Shown here piece after piece: positions 1 to 7,979 of a DNA stretch of 40,558 nt. The stretch is from Hyphococcus sp. GTDB lineage: Bacteria; Pseudomonadota; Alphaproteobacteria; Caulobacterales; Parvularculaceae. The stretch's first letter is position 1; each line of letters opens with the position of its first letter. Under the pieces are notes generated by a model. The model worked only from the letters and a program-made list of their open reading frames with translations, was not told the origin of the DNA and made no database searches. The stretch lies in the NCBI GenBank assembly GCA_021776375.1, contig JAJFGA010000034.1, forward strand, positions 1 to 40,558, written 5' to 3'. The position numbers were made by a program, and so were the translations under genes.

Positions 1-1
1 G

Positions 2-244
2 CAGAACGCCTATGTCGAGCGTGTCATTGGCTCCGTTCGGCGGGAATGTCTGGATCACATCATCGTCTTGAATGCGGCGCATTTGCATCGTGTGCTGAAA
101 GCTTATGCCAATTATTATAATAAGGCTCGCACGCATCTCAGCTTGGAGAAGAATGCTCCTGTTCCAAGGCTCATTTCAGCTTCGGGCACAATTAAATCAA
201 CGCCACATCTCGGAGGATTGCACCATGAATACGCTAGAATCTAA
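2..244 (+). CDS. DDE integrase/transposase, C-terminal part (partial at window edge)
   Basis: The reading frame is open from the first bases of the window and runs 80 codons to a TAA. It carries the end of an rve-type catalytic core: NAYVERVIGSVRRECLD, where the Glu of YVER would be the third acidic residue of the DDE triad, then the NYYNKARTHLSL stretch. The tail, [11 protein letters not shown], is the usual natural end of this integrase family as I know it, so the 3' end is probably complete and only the 5' part lies outside the window. It points toward the RHS immunity gene, and the two stop codons overlap (TAA at 242-244, TAG at 243-241 on the other strand). It is likely a transposase of an insertion element of the IS3/IS481-like integrase type; the exact family is not resolved. 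Confidence 0.85.
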   Translation, partial: QNAYVERVIGSVRRECLDHIIVLNAAHLHRVLKAYANYYNKARTHLSLEKNAPVPRLISASGTIKSTPHLGGLHHEYARI

Positions 245-720
245 TAAGTGGTAGGGACAACACTAAACTCGATATCCCGAATATTGATGATACGTTCCGT
301 TCCGTTTTGGAAGCATAGCGCTTTATCAAAAGGCGACTCCTCATAGTACCATCCTTCCTTACTCACGTTAACGAACCTATCGAATTTTAATTCGCAAGGA
401 GTTGGAGTAATATCAACTCTATTAAACTCATCGTATATACGAACATTTTTAATTGACTTACAAATGATTTCATGCGTTTCTTCTTGTTCAGGGTATAAAA
501 CACGAGAGCTTTTGCCGTTACAATCTGCGCCGTTGCCATAGACTTGCAAAATGACTTTTGGATTCCCGAGTTGTCCCTCGACAAGTAATTCCCAGTTACC
601 TTGAAGCCAATCATCTTTCAACGATCCAGTTTTATCGTCGGCAAATATTGGACTGACTGTATTCCAACATGCATTAAGGAATTCTGCGTACCGTCTTACA
701 ATGGTATCTACATTTCTCAT
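241..720 (-). CDS. Candidate immunity protein for the RHS toxin
   Basis: This encodes 159 residues that I do not recognise as a named family. It has no signal peptide or membrane segment, so it should be cytoplasmic. Its ATG (720-718) overlaps the TGA of the upstream RHS gene (719-717) as ATGA, so the two are translationally coupled. A small cytoplasmic protein encoded directly after the toxin tip of an RHS gene is the standard arrangement of toxin and cognate immunity protein; that role is inferred from position alone. The DNA is visibly AT-rich: I count 24 G+C in the 60 bases 241-300, lower than most of the window. This is common for exchanged toxin/immunity cassettes. It ends nose to nose with the integrase fragment. 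Confidence 0.75.
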   Translation of the reverse strand: MRNVDTIVRRYAEFLNACWNTVSPIFADDKTGSLKDDWLQGNWELLVEGQLGNPKVILQVYGNGADCNGKSSRVLYPEQEETHEIICKSIKNVRIYDEFNRVDITPTPCELKFDRFVNVSKEGWYYEESPFDKALCFQNGTERIINIRDIEFSVVPTTY

Positions 721-2000
721 TCGTCAGTTGCATCTTTCAATAAGTCTAATTCTTTTGATGTAGGGTCTCGCTTGAGACCTTTCGATCCAGGTTGAGCATC
801 TTCAAATTTAACTCTTTGCATTGCTCCCTCCGGTGCGTTTGGGTTAGTGTTTGGTTGAAATTCTTTTACACGATCTGGAGTTATGTCTTTCACATTTCCC
901 TTTTCGTCAGTTATACGCACTCCTGGATCACCCTTTCTAGTAGTTCTTGTGTCAATCTTTCCACCCTTTGGCCCACAATTATGCACCAACACTCGCTGTT
1001 CGCCAACGAAATAAGTTTCGAAGTCAGCGACTGTGATATTGTAAGTGGCGTCGGTGCGGCTAGTTTCCTCAACTGATGCGATCACCATGCCGCGACCGTT
1101 CTTGGTAATGACCGCCATACCAGTGGTCAGCTCGCGGGTTTCTTTCCAGCCCTGACCAGCAATCCACCAGGGATGCTCATGGGTTGTTTCGAACCGCTCC
1201 GCTTTGCCGCCAGAGCCTATAAGAGAGACCTCCCATATAACGCGCTCGTGACGTGGGGTCACATCCGTAACCGGTTTCAAGGCCGTCTCACCGGTGTCTG
1301 TGTCACGCGCCCAGACCAAGTCACCTACTGCGATCTCTTCGATCGGCCTGAGGCCATCCTCCGTTTCGACAAGTGTACCAGCAACAAAGCAACAGAGCTT
1401 ATTCTTAACGAACTTTCCGACGTCTTTCGCGTCACCCACGCTGACGGGAAGAAGTTCGGACACCAACGAAACCGCCGCAAGAACTCTTGCACCAGTAGAT
1501 GCGTCGCTATTCGTCAACGTTTTAGCGTCATCAACGACGCCAGCAAATGTCGCGCCAATGTCGCCACCCTTTAAGGCGAACTTTATGACTTTCGTGACCG
1601 CACTGCGGCCTTCCGGATCCGTCGCATTCACCGGGTCATTCCCTACATAGGCATACAGGTTCATCTGATCTTCGTAGCCGATGGGGTCTGTTTGTAAGAA
1701 CCTGCCGGTCTCCGGATCATAGAACCGGGCCTTGTAATAATACAGACCGGTTGAGGGGTCGAGGCGTTGGCCTGTAAACCGGAACGGGAAGCCGCCGTCG
1801 CCTTCGGGGCCGCTTTCTCCGTAGGGGGAGTAGGTGTATTTCTCGATCACCGCGCCGGCGCTGTCTGTGGTTGCGACCACAGAGCCCAGCCGATTCTGAT
1901 GCGCCCACACTTCGCAAGTGGCGTATGACGTGTTGGTGCACCCGCCAAGCGTAAAATCGATCATCAGGAACGGTTCGTCGATGCTGCCCGGCAGACGCAC
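717..2000 (-). pseudogene. RHS polymorphic toxin tip (RHS core, Hint domain, C-terminal toxin), 5'-truncated
   Basis: The open frame gives 427 residues. Residues about 33-131 are the end of an RHS/YD shell ([13 protein letters not shown], then [17 protein letters not shown], then [18 protein letters not shown]). Residues about 204-341 are a Hint autoprocessing domain that starts CFVAGT at Cys204, contains TTHEHPWW, and ends VLVHN followed by Cys342. Residues about 343-427 form a small C-terminal domain with [20 protein letters not shown], presumably the toxin; its activity is unknown to me. A full RHS protein is well over 1,000 residues. Here only the tip is left: an in-frame TAG stands at 2006-2004, the GTG at 2000 follows it directly, and the sequence beyond is an IS5-type transposase fragment. 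The remnant may still be a reservoir cassette for recombination. Confidence 0.85.
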
Positions 2001-2001
2001 G

Positions 2002-2691
2002 CCCTACGCGGCGGAGCCGCATGCTGTCTTAAATGGCATTCGCTATCTGGCGCGCACGGGTTGCGGTTGGCGTATGTTGCCGAAAAATTTCCCGCCCTGG
2101 TAAACGGTTTACTGGTGGTTTCGCCGTTTCGTACGATCACTGCTTTTTCAAACCATTCATGATATTGCTTTGATGGTAGATCGCGAAGCCCATGGCCGTT
2201 CGCCGCAACCGACCGGCGGCGTGATCGACAGTCAAAGCGTCAAAGCCCCGGCGGCAAAGGCGCGCGGCTATGATGCAGGCAAGAAAATTGTTGGGCGCAA
2301 ACGCCATATTACAGTTGATACGGATGGTCGCCTCCTCATGGTCAATTTGACGACAGCCGATATTTCAGACAGCGCCGGCGCACAGCAAATTCTTGATGTG
2401 ATCCGCAAACGCTGGCCCTGGCTCAAGCATTTGTTCGCAGACGGCGCCTATGATCGAACACAATTGATGGACAAGGCAGAATTTTTGAACTTCGTGATTG
2501 AAATCATCCGCCGCAGCGACGCTCAAAAGGGCTTCAAAATATTACCGCGGCGATGGGTCGTCGAGCGAACTTTCGGATGGATGATGCGATGGCGAAGATT
2601 GGTCCGCGATTATGAACAACGCATCGACGTATCTGAAGCCATGATACAAGTCGCAATGGGGTCCAATTTACATCGAAGAATTGCTCATTAA
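2002..2691 (+). pseudogene. IS5-family transposase, 5'-truncated and with an internal stop
   Basis: Read in one frame, this gives [20 protein letters not shown] and NFPPW, then a TAA at 2101-2103, then TVYWWFRRF and the rest of an IS5-family transposase. Frame is kept across the stop, so it is a single nonsense codon. All three catalytic acidic residues seem present after it: Asp in VIDSQSVK, Asp in LFADGAYD, and Glu in RWVVERTFGW. The conserved GYDAGKKIVGRKRH stretch is intact. The N-terminal DNA-binding part is lost at the junction with the RHS gene near 2000. A later in-frame ATG (2173) leaves a 172-codon open frame without the N-terminal part, which is unlikely to be an active transposase by itself. 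Confidence 0.85.
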
Positions 2692-2710
2692 ACCATTCTC
2701 AAACAGACTC
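2692..2710 (+). repeat. Putative right terminal inverted repeat of the IS5-type element
   Basis: Read on the minus strand this begins GAGTCTGTTTGAGAATGG, which resembles the termini of IS5-family elements. It starts one base after the transposase stop codon and is followed by TTAG, consistent with the short TNA/CTAG-type targets of such elements. The partner repeat is missing, so the call rests on resemblance and position. Confidence 0.55.
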
Positions 2711-2977
2711 TTAGAGCTTTCGTTTGAAGATATCCTGCAGCATGGCTTTATCAAGAGACAAATCAGCGATGATGCGCTTCAACTTGCCGTTCTCCTCATC
2801 AAGCTGCTTAAGCCGTTTCATCTCTGACGGCATCAGGCCGCCATATTTCTTGCGCCAATTATAAAATGTTGCTTCGGCAACCCCGGTCTTGCGACAGACC
2901 TCGGAAATGGTCGTGCCTTCCTCGACTCGCCTCAGGACAAATGCAATTTGCGCATCCGTAAATTTACTTCTCTTCAT
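2711..2977 (-). CDS. IS3-family transposase OrfA
   Basis: This 88-residue protein starts MKRSKFTDAQIAFVLRR and has the Tnp_1 helix-turn-helix (ISEVCRKTGVAEATFYNWRKKYGG, split here as ISEVCRKTGVAEATF and YNWRKKYGG), followed by a leucine-zipper-like segment (LKQLDEENGKLKRIIADLSL) and the usual AMLQDIFKRKL end. OrfA binds the element's ends and normally joins OrfB by frameshifting to form the active transposase. I chose the ATG at 2977 because family members begin there and AAGGGAAG stands just upstream; longer in-frame extensions lie in the terminal repeat. The matching orfB should follow on the minus strand, but the IS5-type fragment stands there instead. The element is therefore incomplete. 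Confidence 0.88.
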   Translation of the reverse strand: MKRSKFTDAQIAFVLRRVEEGTTISEVCRKTGVAEATFYNWRKKYGGLMPSEMKRLKQLDEENGKLKRIIADLSLDKAMLQDIFKRKL

Positions 2978-3029
2978 CGAACTTCCCTTCTCCCCCTCAG
3001 GGGGGCATAATTGGAAAATTCCAGCTTTA

Positions 3030-3057
3030 AATGGTCCAAGAAACGGGCAGCACGTCA
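3030..3057 (-). repeat. Putative left end of the IS3-type element
   Basis: On the minus strand the sequence starting at 3057 reads TGACGTGCTGCCCGTTTCTT, lying about 80 bases upstream of orfA. IS3-family elements begin with TG and have GC-rich terminal repeats at about this distance. The other end is not in the window, so this is a positional inference. Confidence 0.4.
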
Positions 3058-3144
3058 CTACCCCACCCCGGATTTTTTGTTTATCATCTTTTCGGACAGT
3101 AGCTACTCAAGCGTCGTATTCGGTGTCAGCGCACAAAACAGAAA

Positions 3145-3711
3145 TTATAGTGGCGCATCTATATCTGATACGACTCCTGGGTCACTTACCGGCAAAGAAA
3201 AAAATGTAATCTTGTTCACCGCGAGAATTCGCTTTGCACCAGTATCATCACTGAGCGCCTTTAGCTGATCAAAATGAGACCGCCTAAATATAACAGGATG
3301 GCCTAAACGACCGTCACAACTTGGCGCGAAGATAGTTTTCGTGGGATTGTTGTGAAAAGCATCAATTATAGTCAAATAGGTATGCTCGGTAATAAATGGC
3401 ATGTCCCCCAACACTACCATCACCCCGTCTGCCCTTTTCAAGTTGCGAACTCCCGCCGCAATCGAAGTTCCCATGCCGTTTGCAGCATCTTTATTTTCTA
3501 CTATATCAAACGCGCTTGGATCGCACAAAGATGCGACCTCAGAGTCGGTTGGCTTTACGACAACCAACCTTTGAGAGAGTGGCGCTAGCGCAATCTTATC
3601 AACTATATGCGAAAGAACAGGTTTTCCTTGAAGGTTGGCAAGGAGTTTGTTCTCTTTGCCATACCGGCGAGAGTATCCGGCGGCAAGAATGATGGCGGCT
3701 ATTCTTTTCAT
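3145..3711 (-). CDS. MocA-like molybdenum cofactor cytidylyltransferase (NTP transferase)
   Basis: This 188-residue protein has a MobA-like NTP-transferase fold. The nucleotide-binding signature is IILAAGYSRRYGKENKLL at residues 6-23, followed by GDMPF at about 101-106 and GHPVIF, typical of MocA/CoxMob proteins. MocA-type enzymes use CTP to turn Mo-molybdopterin into the dinucleotide cofactor needed by xanthine-oxidase-family enzymes. The start overlaps the xdhC stop (ATGA at 3711-3708), and it is the last gene of the iorA-iorB-xdhC operon, so it very likely supplies the cofactor for IorAB. The C-terminus ends at DIDAPL, a little shorter than the usual DIDTPEDL end. That is possibly natural, or possibly trimmed by the neighbouring IS. 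Confidence 0.85.
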   Translation of the reverse strand: MKRIAAIILAAGYSRRYGKENKLLANLQGKPVLSHIVDKIALAPLSQRLVVVKPTDSEVASLCDPSAFDIVENKDAANGMGTSIAAGVRNLKRADGVMVVLGDMPFITEHTYLTIIDAFHNNPTKTIFAPSCDGRLGHPVIFRRSHFDQLKALSDDTGAKRILAVNKITFFSLPVSDPGVVSDIDAPL

Positions 3712-4637
3712 GGCGATTTACGCCGACGTTCCTCAATGATTTCAGCGATAATTGAAACTGCAATTTCATTCGGGTTTTTCGCTCCGATATCGAGTCCGAC
3801 CGGCCCACGGATTATATCGGGACATCGCTTCGTAGATGGCATTGCCTCAAGCAGTTCGAGACGTTTCTTATGAGTTAATCGGCTGCCGAGCGCGCCTATA
3901 TAATCGGCTTGAGAGTTAAGCGCAGCATGAAGGATGTTACCTTCCCATTCATGCTCGTGAAACAGCGTAACGACTGCGGTATATGTATCGATCGTCAAAA
4001 CTTCGAAATCAGACTTGCTATGAATATTGTGCCCATTCACATTGTTGTTGCTGAGAAATTCGAGCGCCTCTATATCTGGACTATACGCCTCAACGATGAT
4101 GCCAGCCGCTCTTGCAAGGGTGCAAAATGAAATGAGATTGGCGCCCTCGCCGAATGCAAAAATACGATAATCCGGCTCATAAACCACAACGAAATTGCTT
4201 CTGTTGTTTACCGTTTTCGTGGTTGTAGTGAGGTGCGAGGTTAGTTCTGGAAGATCGATTGCCATCGATCCTAACTCACGATTTTTTTTTAGCGTGTAGG
4301 TTTCATGAACAATTTTGGCGGCACATTGTGTTTCGATAAACAGTTCGATGCCAGAACCGCAGGGTAAAACAACATCAAGATATGGCGAGCCGGCGCCATA
4401 TCGGACGATTTTATTTTCATCGCGTTCGATACATCGGAGCGCCTCAGCAATAATCGCTTTTTCGGCGCAACCGCCAGTGATCATGCCCACCGAACGACCA
4501 TCAGCGACAACGCCAAGCTGGCTCCCAATGGGACGAGGCGACGAGCCGTCGATTCTAACAAGAGTAACCAACGCCACACGGCGCCCTTCATTTAGGGAGC
4601 GGTAGAGTGTTGGAATAACATTTTCAACAAACAGCAT
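3708..4637 (-). CDS. xdhC: XdhC/CoxI-family molybdoenzyme maturation protein
   Basis: This 309-residue cytoplasmic chaperone has the N-terminal XdhC/CoxI domain (GSSPRPIGSQLGVVADG, then MITGGCAEKAI, residues about 28-62) and the C-terminal Rossmann-like XdhC_C domain with YIGALGSRLTHKKRLELL at about 246-264. Family members bind the molybdenum cofactor, promote its sulfuration and hand it to the large subunit of xanthine-oxidase-family enzymes. It lies downstream of iorB after a 126-base gap and overlaps the mocA-like gene by ATGA. This fits a dedicated maturation factor for the IorAB enzyme. Base composition looks more AT-rich than in iorA and iorB, which may mean the two maturation genes joined the operon separately. 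Confidence 0.9.
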   Translation of the reverse strand: MLFVENVIPTLYRSLNEGRRVALVTLVRIDGSSPRPIGSQLGVVADGRSVGMITGGCAEKAIIAEALRCIERDENKIVRYGAGSPYLDVVLPCGSGIELFIETQCAAKIVHETYTLKKNRELGSMAIDLPELTSHLTTTTKTVNNRSNFVVVYEPDYRIFAFGEGANLISFCTLARAAGIIVEAYSPDIEALEFLSNNNVNGHNIHSKSDFEVLTIDTYTAVVTLFHEHEWEGNILHAALNSQADYIGALGSRLTHKKRLELLEAMPSTKRCPDIIRGPVGLDIGAKNPNEIAVSIIAEIIEERRRKSP

Positions 4638-4689
4638 ACTGAATTCGATTTGTGGTTATGACACGAAGGGTTCGTCGTGCATTCAAATT

Positions 4690-4735
4690 GACAGAGCCAC
4701 GATTATTCGTGGCATCATGCTTTCCAGGCTCTGTC
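4690..4735 (-). other. Nested inverted repeat between iorB and xdhC
   Basis: GACAGAGCC (4690-4698) pairs with GGCTCTGTC (4727-4735), and inside it GCCACG (4696-4701) pairs with CGTGGC (4708-4713). The two stems share bases, so they could be alternative structures. The position in the iorB-xdhC gap suggests an attenuator, a partial terminator or an mRNA-stabilising element; no T-run follows on either strand. Confidence 0.35.
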
Positions 4736-4763
4736 GACGGCTCATGCGCCTCTTTGAATTGCC

Positions 4764-7022
4764 TCATGCCCGCAGTTGATCGCCGATTGGTAAATTCCTA
4801 ATGCGCCTGCCTGTTACTTGAAAGATTGCGTTTGCAAGAGCCGGCGCCAGTGGCGGCAAGCCCATCTCACCCATTCCCGCCGGCGGGTCACCATTGTCAA
4901 TAATATGGGTTTCGATCTCGCGAGGAGCATCAGCTATGCGCATCAGCTGATAGGTGTCGAAATTACCATCGACGACGCGCCCGCCCTCTATGTTGATAGC
5001 CAGGCGCAAGGCGGTTGAAAGTCCATCATTGACGCCGGATTCAAGCTGGGCTGCTATCCCGTTGGGGTTGACGACAGTTCCGACATCAACCGCGGCGACG
5101 ACCCGAGGAACACTCAAACGTCCATCAGCATCAATTTTGACATCGACAACCTCAGCCACATAGCCGCCAAAGGTAAAATGCGCCGCAATACCGCGCCCAC
5201 ACCCTTCTGACATTGGCGCGCCATAATCACCTTTTTCCGCTGCGAGGCGCAAAACACCCGCAAGCCGACCCGGATTGAAGACTGGCCCGCCATGTTGCTC
5301 GTATGGCAGCTCTTGTGATTCACCGAGAAGACGCAGACGCAAGGCGAGAGGATCTTCACCGCGTGCGATGGCGATTTCATCGAGAAAACTCTGCACCACG
5401 AAAGCATTTGCTGTATGTGCCGGCGCCCGCCATGAACCACGTGGCGCGCCGGAGCGGGCAGAGAAATATTCAACACGCAAATTATCGACTAGATGCGCTG
5501 GAAAGTCGTCCGGGTAAAGTTCCGCCTGCCAATAATCCGTTTCCGGCATGTTCGGTCGGCGGTAATATTTCGAGGCGCTGGCGAGCCGATGGGTCCAAGC
5601 TGTAAGGGCGCCCTCAGCGTCAAACGCGGCGCGTAAATGATGCATACCGGAAGGACGGTAAAAATCGTGGCGCAAATCGTCTTCGCGGGTCCATAGAAGT
5701 TTTACAGGCTTACCCACAGCAGCGCTTGTCAGCGCCGCTTCGAGCGCATAGTCGCTAGTGAGGCGCCGCCCGAAGCCCCCTCCAAGCCGGGTAGGCTGAA
5801 CCCGTATCGACAGCCGATCACGGTCGAAGGCTTGCGCCACCAAACGGTTCGCGCTGCTTGGCATCTGCATGGGGCCGATGATATCGATACCGTCTTCGCG
5901 CACATCGGCAATGCAATTTTGCGGCTCCAGCGGTGCATGGGAAACATAGGGCTGCCAATAATGCGCCTCGTGGATCGTTGCAGCGGCGGCGAAGGCGGCG
6001 TCAAAATCACCGTCATCGCGCACAACCTGCCCCTGACCAGTAAGCAAGTTTTCGCAATGCGCCTGAAAACTAGGGCTTGATTCATTCGCATAGGGACCAT
6101 GATTCCAGTCAATGCTTAACGCATCGCGTCCTTTCAATGCCGCCCAGACCGAGTCGGCGACGACAGCGTATCCTTCCGCCTGCACGCCATAGGGGCCGTC
6201 TAGCGGCGGGCGTTCGATCTTGACGACATCACGGACGCCCGGAACGGAGCGGGCCGCACGATCATCGACAGAATTAGCGATCCCGTCAAAATAGGGGCAG
6301 CGAGCAATGACGGCGTGAAGCATGCCTGGGACTTCAGCGTCGATCCCGTAGACGGCATTGCCGGTGACGATGGCCCGCGCATTCTTCATCTTTTGCGGCG
6401 TGCCAATGAGTGTGAAATCCTCGCTTGGTTTCAACGCCGGCTCTTCTTCCGGCACATCAAGCGCCGCTGCAGCGCTGGCGATCGCTCCAAATGTCGTCTC
6501 CTGGCCCGAAACCTCGTGGCGTATGACTCCTTGCGCGACTGTGAGCTCGGCTGCGTCAACGCCCATTTCTGCAGCGGCTGCTGCGACGAGCAGCATGCGC
6601 GCAGTCGCTCCCGCGCGGCGTAGCCCTTCCCAATGACCGACGATTGAATAGCTACCGCCCGACCCTTGCCCAACATATTTCCATGCGATCTCGCCATCTT
6701 CGTCGCGCTTTAGTTCGAGCGGCATTTGTGTCGTTTCGACCTTGTCGAAATCGGCGCCGAGCTCTTCGGCGACCAGCATCGGCAAAGACGTATCGACACC
6801 CTGTCCCATTTCCGGATTGGGGAATGCGATGAGCACTGTTTCATCTGGGCGGATTACAATGAATGCGCCAACTAGCGCTGGCGGGCCGTCAACTAATGCC
6901 TCGACTTCACCCGGTCTGCGCGAACAGGCGGACAGCGGCGCCGCGACGATCAGAGCCCCGGCGGAAGTTGCGTAACGAAGGAAATCGCGTCGTGTCGCGG
7001 AAAGGAGTGAGCCGTCCATCAT
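4764..7022 (-). CDS. iorB: Molybdopterin-binding large subunit of an isoquinoline 1-oxidoreductase/aldehyde-oxidase-type enzyme
   Basis: This 752-residue protein begins with a twin-arginine signal ([21 protein letters not shown]) and so is probably exported folded with its partner. The body is an Ald_Xan_dh_C2-type molybdopterin domain of the single-subunit-duplicated IorB kind: [49 protein letters not shown], and the C-terminal GMGEMGLPP containing the expected catalytic Glu. IorB-type enzymes hydroxylate N-heterocycles or oxidise aldehydes, with electrons leaving through the iron-sulfur subunit. The start was placed at the ATG at 7022, which overlaps the iorA stop (ATGA); a second ATG follows immediately at 7019. 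The substrate cannot be told from the sequence: isoquinoline, nicotinate or aldehyde are all possible. Confidence 0.88.
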   Translation of the reverse strand: MMDGSLLSATRRDFLRYATSAGALIVAAPLSACSRRPGEVEALVDGPPALVGAFIVIRPDETVLIAFPNPEMGQGVDTSLPMLVAEELGADFDKVETTQMPLELKRDEDGEIAWKYVGQGSGGSYSIVGHWEGLRRAGATARMLLVAAAAAEMGVDAAELTVAQGVIRHEVSGQETTFGAIASAAAALDVPEEEPALKPSEDFTLIGTPQKMKNARAIVTGNAVYGIDAEVPGMLHAVIARCPYFDGIANSVDDRAARSVPGVRDVVKIERPPLDGPYGVQAEGYAVVADSVWAALKGRDALSIDWNHGPYANESSPSFQAHCENLLTGQGQVVRDDGDFDAAFAAAATIHEAHYWQPYVSHAPLEPQNCIADVREDGIDIIGPMQMPSSANRLVAQAFDRDRLSIRVQPTRLGGGFGRRLTSDYALEAALTSAAVGKPVKLLWTREDDLRHDFYRPSGMHHLRAAFDAEGALTAWTHRLASASKYYRRPNMPETDYWQAELYPDDFPAHLVDNLRVEYFSARSGAPRGSWRAPAHTANAFVVQSFLDEIAIARGEDPLALRLRLLGESQELPYEQHGGPVFNPGRLAGVLRLAAEKGDYGAPMSEGCGRGIAAHFTFGGYVAEVVDVKIDADGRLSVPRVVAAVDVGTVVNPNGIAAQLESGVNDGLSTALRLAINIEGGRVVDGNFDTYQLMRIADAPREIETHIIDNGDPPAGMGEMGLPPLAPALANAIFQVTGRRIRNLPIGDQLRA

Positions 7023-7483
7023 GAGCCTGCCTTTCTGAGGGTGGCAGCGTGATGGACCGCTTTGCGCAAGCGATAGTAAGTTCCACAACGGCAGATATTT
7101 GTAAGGTTGCGGTCGATGTCCTCATCTGACGGATCGGGCGTTTCTTCCAGCATCGCCGCCACGGCCATGATCTGGCCAGCCTGGCAATAGCCGCACTGAG
7201 CAACATCTTCATCGATCCATGCCAGTTGTACAGGATGGAGAGTTTCCCCATCGCTCAGACCTTCGATGGTCGTGACCGATGCGCCGTCAACGGCAGCCAT
7301 TTGAGTGACGCAGGACCGGATTGCGCGGCCATCAATGTGAACAGTGCAAGCGCCGCATTGGGCGATGCCACAACCGAATTTTACGCCCTTTAGGCCTGCT
7401 TCCTCGCGTAGATACCAGAGCAGCGGCATTTCCTCATCGCCTTGAAACTCGCGCTCTTCGCCATTGACCGTCAATCGCACCAT
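7019..7483 (-). CDS. iorA: (2Fe-2S)-binding small subunit of the molybdenum hydroxylase
   Basis: This 154-residue protein has both iron-sulfur modules of the family. The N-terminal plant-ferredoxin-like cluster is [20 protein letters not shown] (about residues 33-52), and the C-terminal four-helix cluster is [12 protein letters not shown] plus NICRCGTY. It passes electrons from the molybdenum site of IorB to an outside acceptor, in this class often a c-type cytochrome. The start at 7483 was chosen because a perfect GGAGG lies five bases upstream; ATGs at 7498 and 7495 are possible but overlap that site. It is the first gene of the operon iorA-iorB-xdhC-mocA and has no FAD subunit next to it, as is usual for the two-subunit IorAB type. 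Confidence 0.9.
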   Translation of the reverse strand: MVRLTVNGEEREFQGDEEMPLLWYLREEAGLKGVKFGCGIAQCGACTVHIDGRAIRSCVTQMAAVDGASVTTIEGLSDGETLHPVQLAWIDEDVAQCGYCQAGQIMAVAAMLEETPDPSDEDIDRNLTNICRCGTYYRLRKAVHHAATLRKAGS

Positions 7484-7979
7484 CACCGCCTCCATCATAT
7501 TAAAAGCGCCATGATAGATGTGTTTTCAGCCGATTGGAGGGCAGTTTACCCCATAAAAGTACCAGTTGAGCGCGCGCAACAGCGATCTGCCTGTTCGCAT
7601 AATGTCATTTCTGTATCCAATGATTTAGCTCCGTACCTCATTTGTTTTCGGTTGTGGATAGAAGCGGAAGTGAGGCATTGATTGGGTTAGGTCCCAAAAT
7701 GCCCGCATTCCAGCCGTCAGAGAACGCGTAAACGATTGGCTAGAAATCACCAGTAGCGGACGGTGCGGCGCTCCGAAACGAACGGCCGGTAAAAGTCTTC
7801 AAACCGGGCATTAGGTGTTGAGGCTTGCAAATCAGTTCTGCGCTTTGACGTGTTCGGTGATGCGGCGAAGGAACATCATGAGCCCCTCACTATTGATTGT
7901 GCACACCATAAGTGGGTTCGCTGAATGCCGTATGAGCCTTCAAACAAGGAGCTCGGCTCCTGTCAGCCCACCAACGATA
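7484..7979. other. Intergenic region between iorA and the secreted-protein gene
   Basis: About 500 bases hold no reading frame that I can support. The part next to 7484 must hold the promoter of the iorA operon (minus strand), but I see no clear -35/-10 pair. The only structured spot is the small hairpin at 7947-7961 that follows the neighbouring gene. Confidence 0.5.
7943..7961 (-). terminator. Possible small terminator after the secreted-protein gene
   Basis: AGGAGC (7947-7952) pairs with GCTCCT (7956-7961) around a 3-base loop. On the minus strand it follows the stop codon at 7980 by about 18 bases and is followed by TTGTTT. The stem is short, so it is only a weak candidate for Rho-independent termination. 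Confidence 0.35.

Larger units (their letters stand above)
2002..2710 (+). mobile_element. IS5-type element fragment, left end missing
   Basis: The stretch consists of a broken IS5-family transposase followed by a terminal sequence at 2692-2710 that looks like the right inverted repeat. No matching left repeat is present near 2000, where the sequence passes straight into RHS coding sequence. A complete element of this group would carry about 50 more transposase codons on the left. The left boundary is estimated to within about 10 bases. The right end directly abuts the TAA of the IS3 orfA (2713-2711), so this element appears to have landed in, or recombined with, the IS3-type element. Confidence 0.7.

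Noticed and set aside
1173-1650. Long open frames on the plus strand within the RHS/Hint region
   Set aside because: They are opposite-strand shadows of the RHS tip, whose minus-strand product has clear RHS and Hint motifs.
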